Translations under genes and position numbers: made by a program
In this document: positions 26,830-35,045 of the stretch, in pieces
Layout: the number at the start of each line of letters is the position of its first letter
How positions within the stretch are numbered: the stretch's first letter is position 1
The notes under the pieces: generated by a model
What the model saw: the letters and a program-made list of their open reading frames with translations, nothing else
What the model was told of the DNA's origin: nothing
Database searches by the model: none
NCBI GenBank assembly: GCA_002707985.1
Contig: PAOI01000010.1
Location: forward strand, 1-41,614
Direction of reading: 5' to 3'
DNA length: 41,614 nt
Source: Sphingomonas sp.
GTDB taxonomy: Bacteria; Pseudomonadota; Alphaproteobacteria; Sphingomonadales; Sphingomonadaceae

Positions 26830-27366
26830 CTAGCTCGGGCTTCGACCGGAATCCACAGGGTAAAATGTGTAGGAAAGCGTGATTTTTTCGACATCGGCCG
26901 TGTCGGGGTCGTCGCGGATCGCCGGATCGACATAGAAGATCACCGGCATCCGCACCGTCTGGTGTGGCTGCAGCGTCTGTTCGGTGAAGCAGAAGCACTG
27001 GATCTTGCGGAAATATTTCCCGGCGCGCGCAGGCGTGACGTTATAGGTCGCACGCCCGGTGACCGGCTGATCGCTGTCGTTGGTGGCGATGAAAAAGGCC
27101 AGATCGCGTCCGCCGATATCGATGGTTTCGGTACGGCGCTCGGGCTTGAAGCTCCAGTCGAGCCGCTGGTCGATGTTCGAATCGAATCCGATCACGATCT
27201 TCTGCCCGCTCTCGCCCGGCGCCTGAAGCCCGCGGCTGACGGTGCCGTTGAGGCCCGTGACCTGACAGAAGACGCGATAGAGCGGCACGCTGGCGAAGCC
27301 CAGGCCGGTCATCCCGAAAACGCCAGCCAGCGCCAGCAGCCCGGTGCGAAGCTTGCGGTTGATCAT
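26830..27366 (-). CDS. ctaG: Cytochrome c oxidase copper-delivery protein CtaG (Cox11)
   Basis: A 178-residue copper chaperone that delivers Cu(I) to the CuB site of subunit I. A single N-terminal membrane helix (LLALAGVFGMTGLGFASVPL) ends in YRVFCQVTGLNGT, a Cox11 signature. The periplasmic domain has the copper-binding motif CFCF in IQCFCFTEQTL and ends in ITLSYTFYPV. Its ATG overlaps the stop of the preceding small gene (ATGA). The length matches the bacterial family. Confidence 0.95.
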   Translation of the reverse strand: MINRKLRTGLLALAGVFGMTGLGFASVPLYRVFCQVTGLNGTVSRGLQAPGESGQKIVIGFDSNIDQRLDWSFKPERRTETIDIGGRDLAFFIATNDSDQPVTGRATYNVTPARAGKYFRKIQCFCFTEQTLQPHQTVRMPVIFYVDPAIRDDPDTADVEKITLSYTFYPVDSGRSPS

Positions 27367-27572
27367 GGCGCCACACCCGCGGCGATCTTCACGATCGAAA
27401 TCGCGAAGATCAGGATGACGAATGCGCCGAGCCCGAGCGCCATCACCAGCGCGCGCGAATGCTGGCGCCTGCGAACCTGAGTCGCATATTCGCGTGCGTC
27501 CTGCTCGGCGGTCGGCGGCGTCGGGGCGCTGGCGCGGTCCGCAGTCAGATCATCGTCGCGATTGTCGGTCAT
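27363..27572 (-). CDS. Small single-pass membrane protein of the cox cluster
   Basis: A 69-residue protein with a hydrophilic acidic N-terminus, a basic patch ([15 protein letters not shown]) and one C-terminal helix ([20 protein letters not shown]). Such CoxF-like small proteins regularly sit between ctaB and ctaG in alphaproteobacteria and probably take part in oxidase assembly. Its ATG overlaps the ctaB stop (ATGA) and its stop overlaps the ctaG ATG, so all three are translationally coupled. Sequence is poorly conserved; the call rests on position, size and topology. Confidence 0.8.
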   Translation of the reverse strand: MTDNRDDDLTADRASAPTPPTAEQDAREYATQVRRRQHSRALVMALGLGAFVILIFAISIVKIAAGVAP

Positions 27573-28480
27573 GCCAGCCACCGGTCGGCGACCAGCGCGC
27601 CGAAAATGAGGAACAGATAGGCGATCGACCAGGCGAACAGCCGTTTTTCCGGCTTCATCGCATCGTTGGTGCCGGTGCGACGGAAGGTGACGGCCAGCGC
27701 CAGCGCGCCGAACACCAGATTGAGCAGGATCGAAGCGACGCCATAGATCGCGCCGGTCAGCCCGAGTGCCCAGGGGGCGATCGCGGCGGCGATCATCGGG
27801 ATGGTGTAGAGGCCGATCTGGGTCCGAGTCGTCCGCTCGCCCGCGACAACCGGCAGCATCGGCACGCCGGCATTGGCGTAATCGCTCTTCACGAACAGCG
27901 CGAGCGCCCAGAAATGCGGCGGCGTCCACAGGAACACGAGCGCGAACAGCAGCACCGGCAGCAGCGAGACCTGACCCGTCGCCGCGGCCCAGCCGATCAG
28001 CGGCGGAAACGCGCCCGCAGCCCCGCCGATCACGATATTCTGCGGTGTCCGGCGCTTCAGCCATACCGTATAGATGACGACGTAATAGAGGATCGATGCC
28101 GTCAGGATCACCGCCGACAGCAGGTTGATCGCGAAATACATCAGCACCACCGACGCGACCGACAGGCCGACGCCGAAATGCAGCGCCGACTGGCGCTCCA
28201 TCCGGCCGCCGGGCAGCGGGCGTTCGCGGGTGCGCTTCATCTTTGCGTCGAGATCCGCCTCATACCATTGGTTGAGCGCGGCGGCGCCGCCTGCGCCCAT
28301 GGCGATGCACAGGATCGCGGTAAAGGCGAGCACGGGATGGATCTGAACCGGCGCGGCGAGCATGCCGCACAGGCCGGTAAAGACTACAAGGCGCATGACG
28401 CCCGGCTTGGTAAGCGCGAGGAAATCGCGCCAGTCGGCGGGCATGGATAGCGCGGACGCGGATACAGGTGACGATGCCAT
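27569..28480 (-). CDS. ctaB: Protohaem IX farnesyltransferase (haem O synthase)
   Basis: A 303-residue UbiA-family prenyltransferase with about nine membrane helices. It converts haem B to haem O for the oxidase. Key motifs are [20 protein letters not shown] (about 81-100), with the metal/diphosphate aspartates, and the second aspartate-containing loop around [12 protein letters not shown]. The start at 28480 ([12 protein letters not shown]) was taken; MPADW at 28444 is an alternative and lies closer to the conserved region. No coxA or coxB lies upstream of it in the window, although they commonly precede ctaB in alphaproteobacteria. Confidence 0.94.
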   Translation of the reverse strand: MASSPVSASALSMPADWRDFLALTKPGVMRLVVFTGLCGMLAAPVQIHPVLAFTAILCIAMGAGGAAALNQWYEADLDAKMKRTRERPLPGGRMERQSALHFGVGLSVASVVLMYFAINLLSAVILTASILYYVVIYTVWLKRRTPQNIVIGGAAGAFPPLIGWAAATGQVSLLPVLLFALVFLWTPPHFWALALFVKSDYANAGVPMLPVVAGERTTRTQIGLYTIPMIAAAIAPWALGLTGAIYGVASILLNLVFGALALAVTFRRTGTNDAMKPEKRLFAWSIAYLFLIFGALVADRWLA

Positions 28481-28550
28481 GATGCCGCGCGCTATACGCG
28501 TTGTCGCGCCATCCGAAAAGAGGGACGGAAAACTGCCGGCCCCGCAGGGC

Positions 28551-28982
28551 TCAGCCGAGGTCCGAGCGCACCAGCGCCGCGAATATCGGCAGAATGTGAT
28601 CGCGTGCCAGATTGGCAAGCGGCAGGCTGCGTGCTTCCGATTCGGTAAGCCAGCGCGCCTCGGCGATTTCGGCATGGCGGTCCACGCGCGACGGCCCCAT
28701 TCGCAGGTGATAGAGTTCGGCCTCGACGCGCTGGCCCGGTTCGTTCGCGGCTTCGGCGGAGAAGCTGCCCAGATAGCGGGGCGCCTGCCGATCCGCGATC
28801 AAGCCGATTTCCTCGCGCAATTCGCGCAACAATGCCGCTTCCGGCGATTCGCCGGGCTCGATCTTGCCGCCCGCGAGCATGAAGAAGCGCGAACCGCGCT
28901 TGCGAACCAGCAGCATCCGCCCGGCGCCATCGTCGATCAGGGCGGACGCGATGCGGATCGGCGGCGCGGTATCGGCGGGCAT
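28551..28982 (-). CDS. Nudix hydrolase
   Basis: A 143-residue protein with a perfect Nudix box: [20 protein letters not shown] followed by EIGL, starting at about residue 38. Nudix enzymes split nucleoside diphosphates linked to another group; the subgroup is MutT/NUDT-like by size, with no substrate-defining motif visible. It lies between ctaB and a small unknown gene on the same strand, with short gaps. It probably has a housekeeping role unrelated to the oxidase. Confidence 0.88.
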   Translation of the reverse strand: MPADTAPPIRIASALIDDGAGRMLLVRKRGSRFFMLAGGKIEPGESPEAALLRELREEIGLIADRQAPRYLGSFSAEAANEPGQRVEAELYHLRMGPSRVDRHAEIAEARWLTESEARSLPLANLARDHILPIFAALVRSDLG

Positions 28983-29006
28983 CGTCCGGCCTGTGGGCGG
29001 CAGTGT

Positions 29007-29216
29007 CTAGCGATCTGTCGGCGCGCTATTTTCGCGCGACGCAGCGGCCCGCGCGAGGATCGCGTTGAGCTGTTTCTTGATCGCGCTTCCGGCAAGGTGT
29101 GCATCGACGTTGGAAAAGCGCTCGGACACCAATGCGCGCCGGATGTCCGCCACGCTGCGGCAACTGCCGCCCTCTGCCAGTGCGAAGGCGCGTTCGATGG
29201 TCGTAGGTTCGTTCAT
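29007..29216 (-). CDS. Small conserved-looking protein of unknown function
   Basis: A 69-residue protein, MNEPTTIERAFALAEGG at the start and KKQLNAILARAA near the end, predicted helical and cytoplasmic. No family was recognised. It sits 24 bases upstream of the Nudix gene. The ATG at 29216 gives a natural short protein; a longer frame to 29390 is not convincing. Codon choice looks like that of neighbouring genes, which supports it being real. Function unknown. Confidence 0.55.
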   Translation of the reverse strand: MNEPTTIERAFALAEGGSCRSVADIRRALVSERFSNVDAHLAGSAIKKQLNAILARAAASRENSAPTDR

Positions 29217-29373
29217 GGGGTGCGCATAGCATGAATTGCCGCGCAGGGCCCTCATCTGGTGCGCATGCGCTGTCCCGCACGCCGCTGAGGCATGGACCTG
29301 CGACATTTTTCGGGAATTTCGCCGTTCCAGCCCTGATTGCGAGGAGGCTGCGGTCCGCGTGTCCCGGGGGCGA

Positions 29374-31086
29374 TCAAGGTCTTCCGGCAACCTGGCCGCT
29401 GCAGCGAGCGACGATCGCCGGGGTGCGCGCGATCAGCGTGAACATCGCCGCGAGATAGGGCGGAACGCCCATCTGAAGGATCATCGCAGCACTGGCGCCG
29501 TCCATATTGATCGCGCCCACGCGGCGCTCGAGCAATATTTCGCTCAGCCGTTCCGCACGGGCGATATGGGCGCCGGGCATGGCGTCGCGGCACCAGGCGA
29601 GCAACAGCGCGGCTCGGGGATCGCGACGGTAACTGCTGTGGCCGAATCCGGCGATGCGACCGGTGCGGCGCCCCGCCCACCCACGCGCGCGCCCTAGATA
29701 GGCGTCGAGAAAGGCGTGCATGTCGTTCGCTTTCGCGGCTTGCTCCAGGAACAGCGCGGCCCCGGTTATCGCGCCGAGATGGAAGAAACCGAACGATGCG
29801 AGAAACGCCTGATAGACGTGCTGCACCGATCCGTCACAGCATTCGGCCATGGTCCGCATCGCCAGCGTGCTCGCCGCAGCAGTGCCGGGTTCGGCGCCGA
29901 CGACGATCGCGCCGTTGATCACGCGCCGCTCGGCAGGGGTGAGCACATGCCCCGTCAACAGCAGGAAAATCATGTCGATATAGGTCGGCGCTGCGTTCAC
30001 TGCCGTTTCGATCTCTCCGATACCGCTGTCGGACTCGGCGGAACCGGCGGAGAACAGGCTGACGAAGCGATTGGGCGTCCGCTCGGTCTCGTCCTTGTAG
30101 ATACGCGCCAGCACAGGGAGGCGGGCGATCAGCAACAGACCCCAGAGCATTTCCTTCGTCAGTGTCAGCCCCGGCAGCCGTTCATTCGCCCGCCGCAAAG
30201 CTTCGTCGTCAGGCATTGCCGTCGCCGCAGCGACGCAACCGAACGCAGTTTCGAACGGCACGTCGGTGCTCGCACCCAGCCGCATCAGGCGCGCATGGGC
30301 GGGAGGCGGCAGCGCCTCCGCCTTGAGCAGCGCGATGAGCTGCCCGGTCTGTTCGGGCGTCGGTGGCGTTCCGGCGAACCGGCGGTACAGGCTGGCTTCA
30401 TAACTTCCCCGTCCTCCGCGCGCCGCGCCGAGCACATCTTCGACCGGCGTCCCGGCGATCTTCATCGCGCGAAGCCGATGCGGCGTTTCGGCGGCAACCG
30501 AAACATCCGCAAACTCCCCGCGATTGCAACGATAGGTCAGGTTGAAGCGCTCGCCCTCGAGCGGAAGCACGCGATGTTCATGGTCCCAGCGCGCCGGTCC
30601 GCTCAATATATAGACCGAGCCTGGCTCGAGCTGGATTTCATACGCGACTGCGTCCTGCCCGGTGCGACGGAATTGCATCACTGCCGGCGCACCGAAGCTG
30701 ATTCCGCAGATGCTTGCGCCGAAGCGGTGCCCGTCGACATGCCAGCCAAGGTCGGTTCCGGGCGGATAGTGCATCGCGACGCACTGGTCATAGTCCCATC
30801 CCGCCGGCAGCAGGGCATGCTGCCCGGCGACGAGCGCATCGAATTCGGGCGGGATCGGTGGCGCCTGATCCCGCCGGCCGCCGTGATGGGCATAAGCCAC
30901 CCCGAACTGGCGATAGCCGCGCCGCATCGCCTGATCGGGCCCGGTATAATCCCGGGCGCGGGCGCGCGGACCATAGGCCTTATGTTCATAGACGATGCAG
31001 CGCAGCCGTTCGATCGCGGTGTGCTGCTGCTCCGGGCTCAGCCGCCCTGAGACATAGTGAAAGCCTTCCCAATAGGCATGGCGCAT
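29374..31086 (-). CDS. Fusion: AlkB-like Fe(II)/2-oxoglutarate oxygenase plus citrate synthase/citryl-CoA lyase-like domain
   Basis: A single 570-residue frame. Residues 1-190 are AlkB-like: HxD at H116/D118 (TDLGWHVDGHRFG), a distal histidine near H169 (SGPARWDHEH) and the AlkB arginine signature RFNLTYR at 180-186. Residues about 205-565 match the citrate synthase/citryl-CoA lyase fold: INGAIVVGAEPGTAAASTLA (from 390), FFHLGAITGAA with H436, GFGHSSYRRDPRA (480-492) and INMDGASAAM with D529. The first catalytic histidine of that fold appears replaced, near E399-P400, while the later histidine and aspartate remain, so chemistry may differ. No stop or obvious start separates the halves. The ATG overlaps the radical SAM stop (TGATG). 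It is the last gene of the eight-gene operon. Confidence 0.8.
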   Translation of the reverse strand: MRHAYWEGFHYVSGRLSPEQQHTAIERLRCIVYEHKAYGPRARARDYTGPDQAMRRGYRQFGVAYAHHGGRRDQAPPIPPEFDALVAGQHALLPAGWDYDQCVAMHYPPGTDLGWHVDGHRFGASICGISFGAPAVMQFRRTGQDAVAYEIQLEPGSVYILSGPARWDHEHRVLPLEGERFNLTYRCNRGEFADVSVAAETPHRLRAMKIAGTPVEDVLGAARGGRGSYEASLYRRFAGTPPTPEQTGQLIALLKAEALPPPAHARLMRLGASTDVPFETAFGCVAAATAMPDDEALRRANERLPGLTLTKEMLWGLLLIARLPVLARIYKDETERTPNRFVSLFSAGSAESDSGIGEIETAVNAAPTYIDMIFLLLTGHVLTPAERRVINGAIVVGAEPGTAAASTLAMRTMAECCDGSVQHVYQAFLASFGFFHLGAITGAALFLEQAAKANDMHAFLDAYLGRARGWAGRRTGRIAGFGHSSYRRDPRAALLLAWCRDAMPGAHIARAERLSEILLERRVGAINMDGASAAMILQMGVPPYLAAMFTLIARTPAIVARCSGQVAGRP

Positions 31087-33191
31087 CACGTGCCTCGCGC
31101 GGCTTCCATGGGCCGGCTGTCTTGCGTCTCCGCCACGCGGCGCGGCATCGCCTCGACATTCTTGAAATAGGCGCGTTCGACGCGCTGATAATGTTTCCCG
31201 ACGACCTGACGGATCCACAGCGCCATCGCTTCGTCAGGCGGGCGCCCGGTGCCATGCCAGTTGAGCGGATACTGAAAATGGCTGCCCGAATGGGTGCGGT
31301 CGATCGCCAGCGTGAAATCCCCCGCGATCAGTTGCGCGGGGACGCTTTGTACGTCGCTGCGTTCAAGCTGGCGGAACCAGGCCGGCCAGTCATGCGCGAT
31401 CGATACGACGCGACCCTCCGCCGGATCATATCCCGGGTCGATCATCACGCCCCGCTGAAAGGCGATCAGGCTGTCGAGGTGCGGATCGGGGCCATGGTCA
31501 TGATCGAGTGCGGCACGAACGGCCGCATAGAAACGGTCGATCTCCGCCATCGTGCGGTACAGCACATATTCCTCGACGCTCAGCTGATAATCGAGGTCGG
31601 GCAGCTCCGGGACAGTGATCGTTTCCACCATATCGACGCCGTCCGGACCGACGAACCGGGCGATATGGTCGCGGCAATGACGATAGACCGCGTGCCATTC
31701 GCTTGCGTCGTTCAGGAACACAGCATCGATCAGCAGGCGATAGAAATCGGCATAGGGCACGTCATGCCGATGCCGCCAATAGCGTGCGAGATGCTGGGTA
31801 AGACCGCTGTTGTGAAGTGCGATCAACAGGCGCCCACGGACATACATCTCGACGAACTCGTCCTCGTCGTGGCTGTGCGTGGCGACGATGGTCCTGGAAA
31901 CGTCGGCACTGTCTTCGCGCGTGCTGCGCTTATTGACCGAGCCGCGGCGCACGATCGTGCGGATGCCCCAGCGCGCGACATAATCGGGATCCGATGCCGG
32001 TGCGTTGGGCAAAACGTCGAACGGGTAGGCGACATATTCGTCGTGTACGCCAAGCTCCATCAGCGCAGTCAGCGACCCCAGAAATTTGTCGAGCGTGTCG
32101 GCCGGGCCGCCGAAGATGAGCTGCGCAACGCAAGGTATGCGCTCTTCGCGCGCGCGCGCCGCGACGGCGATCAGATGCTTCTTGTCGATCTGTTTGCGGT
32201 TCATCGCCGCGAGCACTTCATCGTCGAGGCTCTGGACCGACAGGATGTGGAAATCGACCAGGCCCGCCCGGAACGCCTTGGCATTCATCCGCGCCACGCG
32301 ATCGACATGGTTCTTGGCGTTGTTCCATATGAAGACGCGGGGGAAGCCGTGCGCTTCCTTGGCGGCGACGATCGCATCGAGGATCGCTTCGTCGCGCGGC
32401 AGGATGCCGAAATTGGCGGCGGTGAGGAAGGTTACCTGGATGCGGTTGCGCGCGATCCAATCGGCCTCTTCGCGGATGCGGTCCAGTCCGATCGCGCGGA
32501 CCTTGCTGCGCGTGTTCGATCCCCAGTCGCAAAAGCTGCAGGCATAGGGGCAGCCCCGGTCGATTTCCCAGGGGATGCCGATCGCACGCTGCGGATTTTC
32601 GGCGCGCAGCCGCGCCATAAGCGCTTCGAGATATGCCGCGTTGGCCAGCCATGGCGACGGGCCGAATGTTAGGGGCAGTTCGGGGGAAGCGGTTTCGTGG
32701 ACGACACGGCCCTTCGCCCGCTCCTCGGCGGACGGACGCAGCACCAGGCCGGGAATGGCGTTCCAGTCGCGCATGCCCGTGGCCAGCTGTTCCAGGATGC
32801 GCTGGAAGGCGAGTTCGCCATCCCGCAGCACGACGATGTCGACCATCGGAAAGCGGGCAAAGAAGTCCTGGCTGCGGATATCGAGATCGGGTCCGCCGGC
32901 GACGACGATGCAATCCGGACTGCGACGCTTCACTTCGGCGGCGAGCGCCATGTTGGTGCTGGTGTTCCACGAATAGCAGCTGAGCCCGAGCACCGCGACG
33001 GGCTGGCCGTTATAGGGTGCGAGCAGATCGGCGGGTGCCCCCTTCATAATCACCGGATCGAGCCAGTTCAGCGATTCGCGCAGTTCGGGGAAGCGGTCGC
33101 AATGCGTCTTCAGCGTGGCCCAGATCGTCGGCAGATAGACGACATGGCCCGGATTATTGTTGGGCACCGATATCAGCACATTGCGCTTCAT
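31086..33191 (-). CDS. Cobalamin-binding-domain radical SAM enzyme
   Basis: A 701-residue protein. Residues 1-130 resemble a B12-binding Rossmann domain (VAVLGLSCYSWNTSTNM, then CIVVAGGPDLD) without the DxHxxG motif, as in many class B radical SAM enzymes. The radical SAM core starts with IDRGCPYACSFCDWG (C214, C218, C221). A long C-terminal region (about 430-701) contains repeated Trp/His-rich segments. Class B enzymes methylate or rearrange unactivated carbons in natural-product pathways. ATG 33191 was chosen because it precedes the first B12-domain strand; the open frame extends 34 residues further. It follows the upstream gene by 7 bases. Confidence 0.88.
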   Translation of the reverse strand: MKRNVLISVPNNNPGHVVYLPTIWATLKTHCDRFPELRESLNWLDPVIMKGAPADLLAPYNGQPVAVLGLSCYSWNTSTNMALAAEVKRRSPDCIVVAGGPDLDIRSQDFFARFPMVDIVVLRDGELAFQRILEQLATGMRDWNAIPGLVLRPSAEERAKGRVVHETASPELPLTFGPSPWLANAAYLEALMARLRAENPQRAIGIPWEIDRGCPYACSFCDWGSNTRSKVRAIGLDRIREEADWIARNRIQVTFLTAANFGILPRDEAILDAIVAAKEAHGFPRVFIWNNAKNHVDRVARMNAKAFRAGLVDFHILSVQSLDDEVLAAMNRKQIDKKHLIAVAARAREERIPCVAQLIFGGPADTLDKFLGSLTALMELGVHDEYVAYPFDVLPNAPASDPDYVARWGIRTIVRRGSVNKRSTREDSADVSRTIVATHSHDEDEFVEMYVRGRLLIALHNSGLTQHLARYWRHRHDVPYADFYRLLIDAVFLNDASEWHAVYRHCRDHIARFVGPDGVDMVETITVPELPDLDYQLSVEEYVLYRTMAEIDRFYAAVRAALDHDHGPDPHLDSLIAFQRGVMIDPGYDPAEGRVVSIAHDWPAWFRQLERSDVQSVPAQLIAGDFTLAIDRTHSGSHFQYPLNWHGTGRPPDEAMALWIRQVVGKHYQRVERAYFKNVEAMPRRVAETQDSRPMEAARGT

Positions 33192-33198
33192 CGCGCGA

Positions 33199-34206
33199 TC
33201 ACCCTTCCGCCGCCGCACAGGCGCGCCCGCGCACTGCCGAAACGCCGCATTGCTGCGGCTTGTCGACGGTATCTCCGGCAAGCACTTCGGCATTGGTGTG
33301 CACCGGATCGCGCCACAGCGCCTCCAGCATCCTCAGGTCGTTGCGCGACAGAAAGCCGCTTTCGAGCCCGCGATAGCCGGGCGGTACCGAAGTGAGCGTG
33401 GGCACGCGAAGCTCCGGATAGAGGCGTCCGGCCCAATGATCGTCGGTGCTGGCGACACGCCCGCAGGCATCGAGATCGATCAGGTCGAGCAGCGGCGATC
33501 CGGCGGCAAATCGCAGGCTGTTCTCCGAAACCGGATAGTCGCGCGCAGCGAACCAGGCGACGATCTCGTCCTGCTTGCGATTGATTTCCTGCGACCGGAA
33601 GCGCGCGGTGAGCAATTGCGGCACGGCGATTCCTCCCGCGGCGCGGACCGCTTCGATCAGGCCGGTGCGCATGCCCAGCTGCGGCGCTGTATCGAACGCG
33701 CTGATCGAGACGCGGAACTCGGCACCGAGCGCGCCCAGCGCATCGAGCTGGGTGGGGGAGGGCATGCGAAACGCCTTGGTGATGAACACCATATGGCGCC
33801 CCGCCGCCACGACCATCCGCGCAAGATCGAGCGCCAGATCCCACGCCCAGGAGGGGTCGCTGTTCCACCCGTTGCGCAGGTGCCCCTGCCCGGCGGGAAG
33901 GGCGTCGAGATCGGCTTCGATCAGTCCCGCGTCGAGCCGGTTGCGCACGCGCACGCCGAAATCATAGCCGGCTTCGAATGCCGCGCGTGCGGCAAAGCAG
34001 CTGCCGTAACAGATGCTTGCGGCGGGAAGGCAACCGCTGACGACATCGCCGGTGAGCGAATCGAACGGCAGCCCGCCGGCCCGGCCGACCCGGATCGTCT
34101 GCGGATCGAACGGCACCAGCGAAGGATCGCCGCGATATTGCGCGAAACAGCTGGCTGCGGCGACATGCAATGCCCGTTCGGCGGCAGCGCGTTCGATCGC
34201 GCTCAT
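33199..34206 (-). CDS. Uncharacterised protein with atypical three-cysteine motif (possible radical SAM relative)
   Basis: A 335-residue protein I cannot assign to a named family. Around 51-75 it has LTGDVVSGC-x6-C-x3-C (C59, C66, C70) with SICYGSCFAARAAFE. This loosely resembles the iron-sulphur loop of DUF5131 or spore photoproduct lyase-type radical SAM proteins, but not the classic CxxxCxxC. Further conserved-looking parts are LRNGWNSDPSWAWDLALDLA and MVFITKAFRMPS, which fit a TIM-barrel pattern. The C-terminus has another three cysteines. It overlaps the RlmN-like gene (ATGA), so it belongs to the operon. It may bind an Fe-S cluster; function unknown. Confidence 0.6.
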   Translation of the reverse strand: MSAIERAAAERALHVAAASCFAQYRGDPSLVPFDPQTIRVGRAGGLPFDSLTGDVVSGCLPAASICYGSCFAARAAFEAGYDFGVRVRNRLDAGLIEADLDALPAGQGHLRNGWNSDPSWAWDLALDLARMVVAAGRHMVFITKAFRMPSPTQLDALGALGAEFRVSISAFDTAPQLGMRTGLIEAVRAAGGIAVPQLLTARFRSQEINRKQDEIVAWFAARDYPVSENSLRFAAGSPLLDLIDLDACGRVASTDDHWAGRLYPELRVPTLTSVPPGYRGLESGFLSRNDLRMLEALWRDPVHTNAEVLAGDTVDKPQQCGVSAVRGRACAAAEG

Positions 34207-35045
34207 GCCGTCACCGGGAGCGGCGCGCTGCCGACCGCTGGCCCGCGGCTGGCGGAGAGTTGTCCGCAGCCGCCGCCGATATCGGCGCCCATGCTTTCGC
34301 ATAGCGACGCTGCGAAACCGGCGCATTGCAGCGTGTCGAGGACTTGGCGGACCCGCTCCGGCGGGGAAGCGCGCAGGTCGGTGCCCGGAATCGCATTCCA
34401 TGCCTTGAGCCTGATCGAGAAAATCGCCGGATCGAGCAGGACGGCAAGGCGCGCAATATCCGCGTCGCTGTCGTTGACGCCGTTCAGCAGCAGATAGTTC
34501 ATCGTCACGGGATTGCCGGTCCGCTCGCGATACCTGACAGCGGCGGCGATCACCTCGCGGATCGGATATTTGCGACCGACCGGGATCAGCCGCTGGCGCG
34601 TGGCATCGTCGGCGGCGTGCAGCGAGACGTTGAGGCGCGCCAGTGGCAGATCGGCCAGCGCCTCCATCGCGGGCACGATGCCGACCGTGGTGAGCGTCAC
34701 TTCGCGCGCCAGCCCCTTCGCCAATATCGTGCGAGTCGCCTGTGCGACATTTTCGGGATTGAGCAGTGGTTCGCCCATGCCGGCGAACTGCACCACGCGC
34801 AGCTTCGTGCCCATGCCGCGCACCTGATCGACAATCTGTTCGACGCTGAGGTTGCGATGGCGGCGAACCCGGCCCGTCTCGCAAAATGCGCAGGCGACCG
34901 GACAGCCCGCCTGGCTCGAAATGCAGCCATGTTCGCCGTCGCCATAGCGAAAGCGAATGCTCTCGACATATTCGCCGCCGGGCAGTTCCCAGAGCAGTTT
35001 GACGCTGCCGTCGGTCGAGGTCCGGCTTTCGACGTGTCGCATCAT
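34203..35045 (-). CDS. Short RlmN/Cfr-like radical SAM methyl-synthase
   Basis: A 280-residue member of the RlmN/Cfr family, which methylates adenine C2 or C8 in 23S rRNA via a methylated cysteine. The cluster motif is C48-x3-C52-x2-C55 (AGCPVACAFCETG). C41 lies 7 residues before it, as C118 does in E. coli RlmN, and C260 in GGGCGQL corresponds to C355, so both catalytic cysteines are kept. GMGEPLLNPENV, LNVSLHAADDATRQRL and NYLLLNGVNDSD are family signatures. The usual N-terminal domain of about 90-100 residues is absent. Found inside a biosynthetic-looking operon, it may act on a different substrate. Start is one of two adjacent ATGs. Confidence 0.85.
   Translation of the reverse strand: MMRHVESRTSTDGSVKLLWELPGGEYVESIRFRYGDGEHGCISSQAGCPVACAFCETGRVRRHRNLSVEQIVDQVRGMGTKLRVVQFAGMGEPLLNPENVAQATRTILAKGLAREVTLTTVGIVPAMEALADLPLARLNVSLHAADDATRQRLIPVGRKYPIREVIAAAVRYRERTGNPVTMNYLLLNGVNDSDADIARLAVLLDPAIFSIRLKAWNAIPGTDLRASPPERVRQVLDTLQCAGFAASLCESMGADIGGGCGQLSASRGPAVGSAPLPVTA

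Noticed and set aside
25004..26833. A 609-codon plus-strand open frame opposite SURF1, DUF983 and cox3
   Set aside because: It lies antisense to three clearly recognised oxidase genes. Its translation is low-complexity, rich in Arg, His and Asp, as expected for the reverse frame of GC-rich coding DNA.
29716..32672. Long plus-strand frames (444 and 652 codons) opposite the fusion and radical SAM genes
   Set aside because: They overlap each other and real minus-strand genes with complete catalytic motifs, have no recognisable domain and show reverse-frame composition.
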